Origin: Stratiolaelaps scimitus
Lineage: Eukaryota > Arthropoda > Arachnida > Mesostigmata > Laelapidae
DNA: 64,000 nucleotides
Direction of reading: 5' to 3'
Assembly: GCA_019614645.1 (NCBI GenBank)
Contig: JABWDB010000003.1
Location: forward strand, 19,181,001 to 19,245,000
Numbering within the stretch: position 1 is the first letter of the stretch; every line of letters starts with the position of its first letter. The notes beneath the pieces were generated by a model, which did no database searches, was not told where the DNA came from, and was given only the letters and a program-made list of their open reading frames with translations. A program made the translations under genes and the position numbers. Shown in pieces: positions 50,690 to 62,378 of the stretch.

Positions 50690-52345
50690 CTTTCATCACA
50701 GAACTGGATAGAGTTCACCTATTCATCCTGTTCATCTCAAAGATTCTCTTATATCTGCGAAACTGCGTAAGACATGTTCTATTCGCGCTGGCGACAAACC
50801 AAACCTCTCAGAAGTTTTCATAATTCTCTCCAGCTTCAAGATCGAAGACTGGATATCTGATTGGTGAGCAGATCGTCGAATGCGAAACGGAGGCGATGTG
50901 TCCTCCGCATAGGTAATAATGTCACAAGAATTGCTAGACGCTATCTTGAGTTAGATACAGTTGACCAGGATGATAAATATTGACGGTCCCATCATCGAGC
51001 CCTGCGGCGTCTCGATGTTGACCACTGTCCAGATATGAGAACCTTTTATCACCCTTGTTTTTGATGTCATTAATTGTGCTGGTGGGCGGGCAAAAACTGA
51101 CGAGGATAACTTTATCGGTTTACTAGGGACGCCGGTAGCTCCGATGGCCGAGGAGGACCCTTGTAGATTCTAGAGCCCTCCGAATTTCAGGCTCTCGACT
51201 TCGAAGAAGGTAAATGTCGGCCTTGAGCAGACCAGAGCGAATCTAGTTCAGACTCTCCTCCATGTGAATGGCTGACACTGTCGCATCTCTGACAGCCGTA
51301 AAGTGCCGATTTAGCTCGTCGGAGTTTTTCAAGCCTGAACTTGTTTCCAATATTAGGAGAAGTTCTACTGTCGAATTAAGTCTACCTCATGAATAATTGA
51401 TGAATTGCCACAGTTTAGAGGAGTTTCCTTTGAAACAGTTGCAAACGCTACCATAAAGGTAGCCCAAGCACTGCGGCATGCATGCCCATATCTGAGTAGA
51501 CAACGATAGCGGGAGATATCGACTCTTGGAACGTCGATATCAGACGACAATGGTGCGACCTGTTGACTTCCACTTTAAGGAAAGCAGCCCCACGAAGAAT
51601 CGGAATTTCTACTACGTATGAGATACACGCGCTAGAATCGACGTGAGGCTTCCTTCATACTCCGTGAAAAGCAAGGAACTAAAGTAAGCCTCAATCAGCA
51701 TTATTCACATCATATAGCCAGGCTTACACTGCCCTGCAAAATGAGAATACCTCCTTATCACGTCTCCTCACAAATATAGGTGATTTCGATACTGCTTGCC
51801 TTTAACAACTGACAACTTAGTGTCCTAGCATAACCGCAACGGGATAATTATCCGAAAGCATAGGTTTACGCCAGACCACCGCAGAGATATGAAGAAAAAT
51901 TTCGTAGTTGCTAATCACGGTGTGGTCTACGCTAGTTTCCGATGAGGGACATGTGAGCTTATCGCTAACACAACGGCAGTCGCTAGATGACAAGCACTGA
52001 GTAACTGTGACAAACAGTCTATGCTCAAAAAATTGCCATTTGACTCACCCATAACGAGGCAAGGCAGCAGCCTCCCCTCGGGGAGTATATCATCGGGAGG
52101 AGTAACAGAAGTAAGGACCAATGACAAGTGGATTCCTATAATCTTAACATTGCCATCATCACTGCTTTTGACCCGGACCGTACGAAGATTCTCACAGCCC
52201 CACCTTGTTTGACGGACTCGCGGTTCGACCCTACAGACGGGAACTCCGAGATACCAAAGCCATCGTAGTCCACTGTATTAAGCGTTGTCTCACGTACCCA
52301 TTGCATGAGGTAATTAATAACAACAAATGTGGAATGCAACAAACG
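50690..52345 (-). mobile_element. Decayed non-LTR retrotransposon (endonuclease and RT remnants)
   Basis: On the minus strand, 52342-51930 reads as a decayed AP-endonuclease-like (EEP) N-terminal half (KQGGAVRIFVRSG, then TPPDDI and LPCLVMGES). Further on, around 51020-50955, comes the RT motif TPQGSMMGPSIFIILVN, then a stop, then IITYAEDTSPPF around 50920-50890, which corresponds to the catalytic YADD box with one Asp changed to Glu. A thumb-like helix follows (LKLERIMKTSERFGLSPARI). The order EEP then RT fits CR1/jockey-like LINEs. Stops, frame shifts and the altered active site make it dead. Confidence 0.65.
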
Positions 52346-52449
52346 CCCGCATTGTTAATCAAACCATGCACTACTGATGTAATTGAGTACACTTCGAAAG
52401 GTCTTTATATTATTTGGATTTATGACTTGTGGATCTGTGAAGATCTGTA

Positions 52450-54770
52450 ATTTGCAACGCAACACCCGAATATCGAAAGATGACAATCATCTTGGCTCTA
52501 TAGATTATCTTGGCAAGGTTTGTCGTTGCGCAGGTATATGCTAAGTGGACATTAATTGTTCTATTATATTATTCAACATCGCCGTTCCAATAATGTATAC
52601 AAAGAAAATATTCCGAAGGTTCATATAATGACCTACGACTTGACCTGAGAACCCCACCTAATCAAATCGTCACTCTGACCTATTCATGCATGTCAGCAGC
52701 GATTGTCGCACATCCCGTCCCGTCAGTCGGATCCAGCTCGAGCCCAGCACCCTCATTGTGGACAACCCTACTATTTTTCTCTATCTTCCTCCACACCTCT
52801 CTACCGCTCTCTGTGTCTCTGCCGCTCCACGGATGATCAATCAGCGATCTTTATGTTCGTCCTGTGGTCATATCTTTTTCTTTAGTGTTTTCGCTCGCCG
52901 ACAAGATCATCTGCTAACTCATGGCACGTAGCAAGAGAACAATAATGAAATGTGTGTGTGTGTGAGCAAGACACCAGCGGAACACCGCATCTGGCCGGTC
53001 CTCATGCCGGCCGCCTTCGACTTTGCAGTTCTTCGCGCGCGTCACTGACGACAACACTGGGCGACACTTAGCGACGGTGCAATAGCAGAGGCGTCTGCTT
53101 CAGTTACTTCTGCTGCGGCGGCTGCTGCTGCTGCTTCTGCTGTTCGATCAGTTTGCTGCCGATCCACTCGGGCGGCCATTAGCTCCATTCCTTCCGCACT
53201 TCCACACCGCTGATTTACATGACAGGGGGCGGGAGCCGTTGTTCAAACCGCCTTCGGTTATCTATCTTACCTGGGACCCAACTGTCATCACCTGATCAGC
53301 CAGACGAACTTTCCCCGCATATCCACGATCGGAAGAGTAGGGCAGCAGTTAGCAACCCACGAAGTCCACAACAACCAAAAACTGTTCGAGGCGGCAGCGG
53401 CAGTGGTTCGTTCTCTATTTTTTCTCACTCTTTTTAAAGATCACTTACTCGCTCTCGGTACCAAGCACATTGCGCTAACTCAGTCGTTCGCTCATTCTGG
53501 TTGATGACTGTCTTGTATGTTCGATATGCGAATGTCGAGACGACCATGAGTGGAGATCTCGCTCTGGGGTAGGCGTCTGAGGTGCGGGTAGTCGTGGTGG
53601 TAGTTCGTAGTAAGAACTACCGGGGACTGCCCCGCCGCTAGTCAATCCAGCGGAACTCAACACCAATCTGTTGTCTAGCTGTCGCCAGCTACATCACTGC
53701 AGGAGAAGCAAGGCAAAGCGCTAGCTACGGAGCCGATGTGCTCAAATCGAACGAACAAACGCCTCTGCCTGACTAGCCTCGCTCGCTCGCTCACTCACGT
53801 TGTTCTCCTCGTAACGACAACACTGCTTAGTCAACCGGACTGCCCGTCCGAACGCACCGAGAGAGTGGAGAAGGCGAACTGACTTCATGAGTTTGGCATT
53901 GAGCGGGCCACTACCATGGATCTTTTAATGTACTGTGTTGTAGCATGCGCTACGGCGAACACTGAAGAATGACACAGAATCGGATCGGGGAAGCTAGCTT
54001 GATCGGACCTCCACTAACTGAGAGATACAAACAGAGAGCAATCGACAAATCACAAGGGACAATTGCAACAGGCGTACAGGGCCGACAATTATTATCATCG
54101 ATGGCGAATAAAAATGGGACGGAATCTCAGATGGTGACTTTCAAGCCTATAATGGGAAAATTAGAACCCAAATTTGTTTAATGATGTCGAAAGCCAAGAA
54201 GGCTGCTGAAACGAAATTGCTTGAAATTGAGGATCTTAGTGGAGAGCTGCACGACAAAGTGACCGTGCAGCAAGTTGGAGATCATTTAGTTTCTCTGTTA
54301 ATATCTATTTAACTCACTGGTTTAGCCTTCCTGTCTACACACACGATCGGTGTCATACGATTTCAAATTCAATTCGCAGCGTTTTGTATGACCAAGACCG
54401 TATTATTGGGAACCACCGGCATGAGGCGAATTATTACGATGAAAATCTCAACAAACACGTGCTGACTTCCACTATAATTCGAGCTTATACGTCGGCCTAG
54501 TGAGGGCAAGTGTTATGTGCTCAGATATGTGACAAACTACGCTCGCGTGAGTTGCACGGGCACGTGGCATAGACGCAATCGCTTGATGCAAAAATAATGT
54601 CTAAAATGTTATGCCTTCCAGCGAACAGGGGGGGCAGAGAGTCGTTCGTACACCATCGTTCAATGAAAATAATAATCATCATCTTCTAATGAGAGTGTCA
54701 AAATGATTCGTTGTACGGAAATCCAGGCATTGAATGAAGAGCCTAGAGCGATTCCATAAGGGCCCGATAT
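52450..54770. other. Unassigned DNA with a GC-rich block at 52.9-53.9 kb
   Basis: CTG-rich at about 53112-53145, with overlapping low-complexity ORFs. Two short frames at 53969-54181 and about 54182-54313 abut each other without recognised similarity. No gene is supported. Confidence 0.4.
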
Positions 54771-54779
54771 TTAATTCCT

Positions 54780-54890
54780 AATATTTAGCATTGGAGGCAC
54801 TTGGTCGATAGCAACCGCCGACTAATCCGAGTCACCATCAATCACCGCTATACGATGCCGATCGTTCTACCCGGCTGAGCTAATCCCCCC
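54780..54890 (-). repeat. tRNA-derived SINE head
   Basis: The minus strand reads TAGCTCAGCCGG (54882-54871), a perfect A-box and D-arm, preceded by a G-rich acceptor-like start. The anticodon and T arms do not fold, so this is a SINE-type remnant rather than a tRNA gene. Confidence 0.4.
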
Positions 54891-54899
54891 TCTGCCTAA

Positions 54900-57060
54900 C
54901 AATCATAAGCTGCTGTTTCCGTGTTTAGTGAGCCGTTGTCCACAACAACCGCCGATGCAACCTGTATTGAGACTGCCGCCCCTCCAACCGCAACAAGATC
55001 TCGCAATCTTCAGATGTAACAGCATGACAAAATACGCTATTATTGCTTACGACAATAGTGAAATTCACAGGCGAGATCGAAGAGTTCGCGGCAATCCGCA
55101 ATCAGAAAGCGAGGACGCGATGATTACGGCGGGTCCATACGGATTGAGGGACAAACAGACAGAAGAGAGAGAGGAATCGATCGACTTGTGCAGAGCACAA
55201 GAGATCAGAGAGGTTCGCCTATACTCCGCAGTGCTTTCACACTACACTCCCGTATAGCTTTCGAATGTACATAGCCCATAAGAGCCCGAAAGAGGCTTTA
55301 TAAACCTCTCCCGGGTGGCACTATGGCAGCCGGTCGTAGCCTGTGCGGCTAAGATCGCAACGAACTCGAACATTTTCGCGTATTTCAAGATCCATGAGAT
55401 TTGTGAGGTTTATTGTCGGGGATGATGCCTAATCCAATCAAGGTGTTGTCACCCATCGGAACCGCAACTTGCGGCAGCCGACGACGATGACGATTATCAG
55501 CAACACACCACCCGGCGAATAGAAGAGGCAGTAGAACTGTCCCGGGCATAGAGAGTATTGAGATACAAACTACAGCTATCGTTTGAAGAATTACGTCTGA
55601 GAAATGCCGGTGGTGAAATGGCGAGGCGAACAGCGACACTAATCCAATTTGTATTAGCTTGAACATGTAGCCTAACCAACAAAAATGTTGGCAGCTAACC
55701 AATTGTTAACTCAATCGATGTAACGCTGTAATGAACAAACTACAAACCTGTTGCTTGCTGGTGGCTGTGTCAATGACATCGCTTTTGGCAAATTTGTACA
55801 ATTTCATTAAAACATAAAAAGAGAATCTTGTTTCGAGTGACTTAAAAACGGTTGATATATTAGCTAGGCATTGGAAATATAGACGGATTATCTAGTTGCA
55901 TGAGCTCAACATCGAACCTCGTATCGAGAATTGGACGGCTAATTCTCTCCAAAGAGCGAATTCTGGCGCTCAGGCTAAAAATAAAATAAAAACGTCGATA
56001 TTGTATCAATCGTTTGGTCTTTACTTTTTGCAGTGGATAGTCCAGTGGCATGACACCTACTCAACGTGAACTGTATATTCGAGTATAACTGTGCTAACTA
56101 GTGTAATATAGTTATTATGCGATAAACCAATCAGGAAGAGTCAACGACTTCACTACTCAGATCTACAACGCTGTTTGGGATTGAGCAGGGTTTCACAGAG
56201 GGTTTTCAGGTCATCTACGAGTATTTCCCACTATTTGATTGGGTGAACGTCTGAACACGAACACTGGAGTACTTCAAGCCCAACTTTACGGTCCCAAAAA
56301 AGAACGCTGGTATAGAGGAGAAATTGAGAACGGAATTGATGGCGGTGTTATACGTCGACGTTGAATTTATGTCGAAGAAATTGCTGTACATGTGCCGATA
56401 TTACGAGCCAATTCTGTTTTCATTTTTTTCGAGTGGGAGCCAAAATTTCTGGCCTAAACAGCGCTGACTTTTGGCATAGGCTACACTCATCTATCATATA
56501 CTTTCCGTTGTATAAAATATTCTCACTTCAATTGGTAGGTATCAAATATTCTCAGTGTTCGCCAATGGTAACACTCAAACGCCCATTAACGGACATGTAC
56601 GACTACTCTAGTACATGGACGTACGGATAACTCAATACTGCTGGCTATAATATGCTGCCTCTCGTTCTTACCAATGCTAACCGTGTTAACTTCTATTAGA
56701 TGACCAATAAACAGTTTGTCCGAATCGACCAGCGACGAAGGAACGTGAGATAGATACCTCCTCTATTCATCGCTGGTATTGTGGTATTAGAATATATATA
56801 TATATATCACTGTAGACACTGTTTTTTTTATTTCACATCGTCACATGACAGACCTATATATACTTATATATGTGTATCTGTGTGTGTTCATCTGGGTATG
56901 CCCGCGTCATGGAATGGGAGACGGATGATCTGAAGCGCTCCTCGCTGCACGGTGTCTGCATGGTATCCGAAGATCATTACGGCTTCATTAATCTTCCTAC
57001 TCCCTCCAGACTCTCGTATGGCTGCCTATTTTCAGTTTCGTTACTTCTGCACTAAGCAAT
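54900..57060. other. Unassigned DNA with several weak coding-like stretches
   Basis: Weak candidates are a plus-strand frame after a TTTAG acceptor (54936-55257), a minus-strand Leu-rich frame with a basic stretch (55385-55550), a minus-strand frame after a T-rich acceptor (55860-56000) and a plus-strand frame interrupted by a TGA (about 56150-56470). None is recognised, and none can be joined into a gene with confidence. An (AT) run lies at about 56793-56806. Confidence 0.3.
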
Positions 57061-58120
57061 GCACGCCGCCATTGCTCCTGTTGACGGGACAGAGGTAAAG
57101 AGAGAGAGAGAGAGAGGTAGGTAGAGAGAGAGAGGCGACTGCAACCGGAGACCCATTATGAAAGCGCGCTCGGAACACAGCGGCCTTAGATAGTTACTGA
57201 CTCGTTTGTAACTCGCTAACTGGCGAGCTAGGACAGTTAGAGAGAAGGGAACGCGCCCGGCTTCGTTTCGTCATTCCTTTGCCGAAGTCGCTGAAGTCCG
57301 CTGGTAGTTTGAGTTAGCCGCTCGTGTTGTTGCAGCTATTATTAGCGCACCGCAAGCGCCCACGGAGGGAGGGAGTGAGAGGGCGCGCACACACGCTCCG
57401 AATGTGAAATCGAGGCCAGCCGACACCCGACAGAGAGACATCGGGCTGCTGCTAGCTGCTAGGGTCCATGTGGCGCTTTCTGGGTAGTGGCGGCCACCAG
57501 CCGCCATAGATAGCACAACAAAACAGCTCGACGTTTCGGCGCCGGCTGCCGGCGCTGCGCGAGGGGACACTGACAAATATTATTATTACTATTACTACTA
57601 CCACTACTACTATTATGTGTCTGTAGCTGCTGCTGCTGAGGCGGCGGCGGCGGCTGATGCTGGCGGCTATGAATCTATGCGTTCCGTTCGGGCTTCCTCT
57701 CTCATTCTATTTTCACTCGAAGTAAATAGATAGGTGTCTCCTCTGGATCGCGTCTACCGCCCCGGAGTTGGGGTCTCCCCAGATATCCGGGCCTGTTTTC
57801 TGAGATCAGCTCGAAAAGAGAGCGGCCTACTGCCGACTTGCTACTGTTGAGTAGGGATGGGGTTCTTGCGGGGTCGGCCTGGGGGGTGACGCTTGATGAC
57901 AATGTAATTTATGGTGTGATTTATTTATTGCAGGTTAACACACTCAGTCTCAGACAGACATAAGCAGCAGCAGCAGCTACGAGGAGAGAGAGAGCGAGAG
58001 GAGTGTGTGCATAAAACGAACATCGGTGTGCTCTGTCTCTCAAGCAGGCTCTGGATGAAAATAGGTGAACAGGGCAAAACCGAGTGTTGCACGAACCAAC
58101 GAGCCAGCCAGCCAACTAAC
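57060..58120. other. GC-rich block with GA, CTG and GGC tracts
   Basis: GA runs at about 57100-57135, CTG followed by GGC repeats at about 57625-57655, and a CAG run at about 57965-57978 just after an acceptor-like TTATTGCAG. No conserved ORF was found. Confidence 0.4.
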
Positions 58121-58405
58121 CAATGGACGTTATAGTGGACAATGAACAGCAGTGTGGGGAATAACAGAGCAGCTCCAGCAAAGAATAGAAGCGAATCACA
58201 AGCCTGAATGTAGTTGCTACTGCAATGTGAGCCTGCATTCGGCATTAGCGGACTTGCAGAAATGATACAATGAATGAACTACATTGTGTGTATCCTCATT
58301 CTAGATGCTAAAGCAACACTGGATGAGAGGATGCAGAGATTTCAGAAATAACGGTGCCACTCACACCTGAAACGGGACAGATAGCGATAGTGAAGGATTA
58401 AGCGG

Positions 58406-58432
58406 CGTGATCCACGTGATTTACGTGATTCA
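58406..58432. repeat. Three tandem 9-bp units CGTGATNNA
   Basis: CGTGATCCA, CGTGATTTA and CGTGATTCA in direct succession, creating a CACGTG E-box and a TACGTG motif. It is small enough to be chance, but it looks like a cluster of binding sites. Confidence 0.7.
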
Positions 58433-59690
58433 CGGATTGCTCTCCTATTTGAAAAATACATTTAGATACAGATAATATGCTATTCTCAATTCCCTAATGA
58501 ACTAATTTCTTGCTGAAGTTAATCACAAATGTTCGTCGATGGTAAATAGTGTTTTATTCACTCTTGGAATGATCGAACAGATCTCCATTTTAGGCCATGT
58601 TAACGGTACATGGACCAGGGCGTAGAATTTGACCAAAAGGCCAAATTTTTTAATGTGAAATCGTTCTGTTGCTCTCGTCACGATGTAGCTGTACCAGGGC
58701 CCACCTCTCTCGGGAAAGGAAGCAATCATTCCACTACAGTTTTGTGTGATTCTGACGAATCCGACTATCGCCCATTTATCCGTAGCCTCATCGCTAGTAC
58801 GCCAGACAGCAAACGTGGTGGTTGTGAATTGAAGTCTCATTGGGTGCCATGTGATCGTTTTTGTGTTAGCCTTATATATCACCTATTTACAGTATATACC
58901 GATTTACGTCAACATACCTCTTTAGCAACATTTCATTTATGACTCCCTTTAAAAGAACGCAATATCAAGCGGAATACGACAACACGTTTCTATGCTAATT
59001 TACTGCTAATAGCCTACGTAGCAAGTATCCCTATTCAGAACTATTGTGGCCTGCTGGAAGCGAACCCTGAAAACGACGTGTATTTGGTACAACCAAGGTG
59101 CTATCGTTGCGCTTAACGGCCATGCCATGCTCATTACAGGAAACAATATATGTATGTGACATGTATGATGTAACTGCTAACAGCTAATAACTGGTCCGAG
59201 ATGGTTTTTTCCACCATTTCCCAAACGATCATGACAACAGCCCTTCTCTGCCTTGAACTAATTTTTTCTTTTCATTAATTTTTGATGTGGTATTACCTTA
59301 TATAAATGCAGTTCGTCCCTTGAATCGGGCTATTCTCAAACATCTCGTCGGTCTGTCGGCGTCATCCTTCGTTATGTTGTTTATAGTTCTTCTGCGAAAG
59401 CGACAACCACAAGGCTAGCAACAATAGCAATAGCAACGACATCAGCTTGTTTTTTTTCTCTCTTGCTCGTCGTCAATCTGGGACCAATTTGTCGAGCCAA
59501 CACGCATTCGATACGGACCTTGGACGGCTTCTTTATGTATTTCACTCGTATCGATCGATTGAAGAAGGTTGAAAGAGAGAGAGAGAGAAAGCAAGTAAGT
59601 TCAAAGCAAAGCAACAACCCCAGATCCCTAAGACCTTCCCCCCACCACCTTATCTAGAGAATGCTTGAGAAAATGTAGAGAGAGCGCCGC
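58433..59690. other. Unassigned DNA
   Basis: Overlapping ORFs on both strands at 58523-58942 without recognisable domains; a GA run at about 59573-59588. Confidence 0.4.
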
Positions 59691-59809
59691 GAGTGAGGTG
59701 TAGACATACTGTATGTGATACAAATTCAGGGGAGTGTATCCAATGCGTGTGTGATGCGACAATGGCAGAGAGCGAAACTTGAAACGAGAAAGCTGGACGA
59801 GATGAGAGA

Positions 59810-59848
<39 letters not shown>

Positions 59849-60850
59849 GATACGGAGCTCAGACAGGAGAAGTTCGACGGCGGTGAGGGTGAGCTCCGCG
59901 ATGGCGAGGAGCTTCGTTTTACAGGCGGCGATGCGAAGGTTGACCTGAACTTCGACTTCGAAGACTGCGCCGGTCTCCCGAGTCTCGTCTGTTCGTCTCT
60001 CCACTTCATCGTTCAATCGCAGACTACTATGCGAAAATACGAATGCCAACTGGAACCGTCCCAGCAGAAAGGGCGATTGCCAACGCCGTTCAGAAAAATG
60101 CGAAAAGATCACGCGGCGACACGCACGCAGTCCACACACATCAGTTTTACATAATGTAATAGTTAGCCTATTACGGTCATGGACAAACGAGACAAAATGT
60201 TTGTATCTTTTTTGCTTCGTCTTTTCTTGGCCGCCAGTGGCTGTCGATATTCCTCGAGTTATTAGGTGAACGACAATATACAGGAGGGGTATAGACACAG
60301 AGAGAGAGAGAGAGATGCGAAAAGCGACTTTCGTAGGTATCAATGAGTCTCTGTGTCACATGCTACCAGAGCATCAGCAGCGCGGCCAGTAACCTTCATA
60401 GTAGTTACTGTTGACGCTCGTGTTAGCGGTCCGGGTGCCTTTTCTTTTGTTCGTTCTGTGGGCGACAACAACGATCAAGAACGACGAAATTCGAACACGA
60501 ATTGGGCGGACGGAGGGGCGGTCAGCAGCGAGAGAGAGAGAGAGAGAAGTTTGTTTCCATTCTCTGAGGAGACCTCTAACACACACACACCCCCAACCAG
60601 CCTACCCTTAACCCACTTATCCCACTGGCCGCTCAGGATCAGACAACTATATCGTCGTCTGATGCAATTCCACACCACTATGTATGACACCACCGTATAT
60701 GTGAACACTAATAGAAATCGAGCGATGATCGTTATTTGTGCTTGCACGCGCAGTGTGTGATGTTGCCTTTGGCTGTTGGTTTTCTCATTTTTGTCCATAG
60801 AGGTAAACGTCCATCGGAGATGCAAGCGTCGCGTCATTACCCACTGTATC
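59691..60850. other. GA-rich, GC-rich block
   Basis: GA runs at 59812-59840, about 60299-60314 and about 60530-60546. ORFs on both strands are mostly Ser/Leu or Arg/Glu repeats translated from the GA tracts. Confidence 0.45.
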
Positions 60851-61361
60851 AGGTATACGCACGCAAATCAAATGCATGTGTTTATGTTTCGGCCGTGGGA
60901 GGGTGGGAATAATAGTGAAATATCTTTATCGTGTTTGCATTTGGACATCTAGGGTATCTACATGTAGCCTATATTGTTCTGATTTTTCCGTGTGTATCAT
61001 AGCTATGAGACTTCATCGAGCGGAGTCGAGATCAAGCAATTCAAATATTTGAAGAAAAGTATTCATAAGAAGGTATAGCACAACCGAGAATTTATTGCAG
61101 TCGCTTAGGCGACTTTCGAGCTGAGTAATTAGCATAGGCCAGAAGCTAACCGTGAATCCTGAGAAGTTGCCTAAACTATAAAAGGCGTTGAATAAGGTAA
61201 AATAAGGCCGTCTTGTTGAACTGTGAGAAACAAAGTCATCTAAGCAAGCCTCATCAGTCAGATATTGCGTAATACATAGAATTGACTGGGTAACACACTC
61301 TCTCTCGCTGGTCGCTTGGCCAGAGTCTTCCATAGTATTCTCTGGGCGTTTTCTTTATTAC

Positions 61362-61739
61362 TTAGTTACTCAATAATATATCACGCATATCGTCGTAACA
61401 CGACCAGACGGCGCCGAGATTTTGCGTAATTACGTCGTCCTAAAAGAAAAAGTAGAAAAAGATTCGTTGAGGTTAGTATTGGCTTGCAATCGTGTTGCGA
61501 TAACAAGATCTCATAAGGGCTATTCTGGTGGCTGCCCCGTGCCATATGCGTGTGGTATAGGATAACGATATAATTACAATAATACTAAGAATTATCAATA
61601 ACAAATTGCTCGGATCAAACATAAATTACTTACTCCGTGGAGTTCCCGGGTCATTTCAACCTGAAATTGAAGATTAGTAAATAATTTATTCATATTCAAA
61701 CCACCCCATGGGACAGGCTGGACACAATTGTCGATATAT

Positions 61740-61794
<55 letters not shown>

Positions 61795-62281
61795 ATAAAG
61801 AAAAGCTAGCTTTTGACAAACTTCGTGGCGTAAGATTTACTTATTGGCTGGCCATAAGTTTTGGACAACCATATGAAACCATCCAAAAAGCATCAGAGCC
61901 ATGATGCAAACATTGTGCCCAGATTATAGTGATTAAACACAAGGGAAGTCATTCATACGAGGGCGAATTTTGTTTCATACGCAGTGTTATACCAACGTTT
62001 TTCGAAATTTGAATACTGTCAATACCTCCCACAAGGGTACACAAAAAGACATACGCACAATCATATGGCCATCGTCGTTATTGCTTTTGCAGATTAACCG
62101 GACAGCTTCGACCATCGTCAAATCGGGGAAAATCTGTGATAACATTCGCTTGAAGTAGTCGATGACCTTCAAAGGAACAAACAACCGCAAAACATCAGGA
62201 TTGCATCACGAGTCCCGATTTTAGCAGGAATCGCTCTGCAGCGGCATTTGTGATCAATTCAATAGATACACTATATATGTA

Positions 62282-62378
<97 letters not shown>

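Noticed and set aside
56254..56470. Cytochrome P450-like fragment (EEKLRTELMAV)
   Set aside because: The resemblance is limited to one short helix; the heme-binding Cys motif and ExxR are not present.
58523..58942. Opposing ORFs thought at first to be a transposase remnant
   Set aside because: No DDE/D motif, helix-turn-helix or terminal inverted repeats could be found on either strand.
59726..60343. 205-codon minus-strand ORF
   Set aside because: Much of it is Leu/Ser repeat translated from GA tracts, and the remainder shows no known domain.
61013..61333. 106-codon minus-strand ORF just downstream of the secreted-protein gene
   Set aside because: It lies in the expected 3' UTR or flank, has no recognisable domain, and eukaryotic genes are not polycistronic in this way.
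62272..62371. CRISPR-like or satellite array
   Set aside because: It is a plain dinucleotide microsatellite without spacers.
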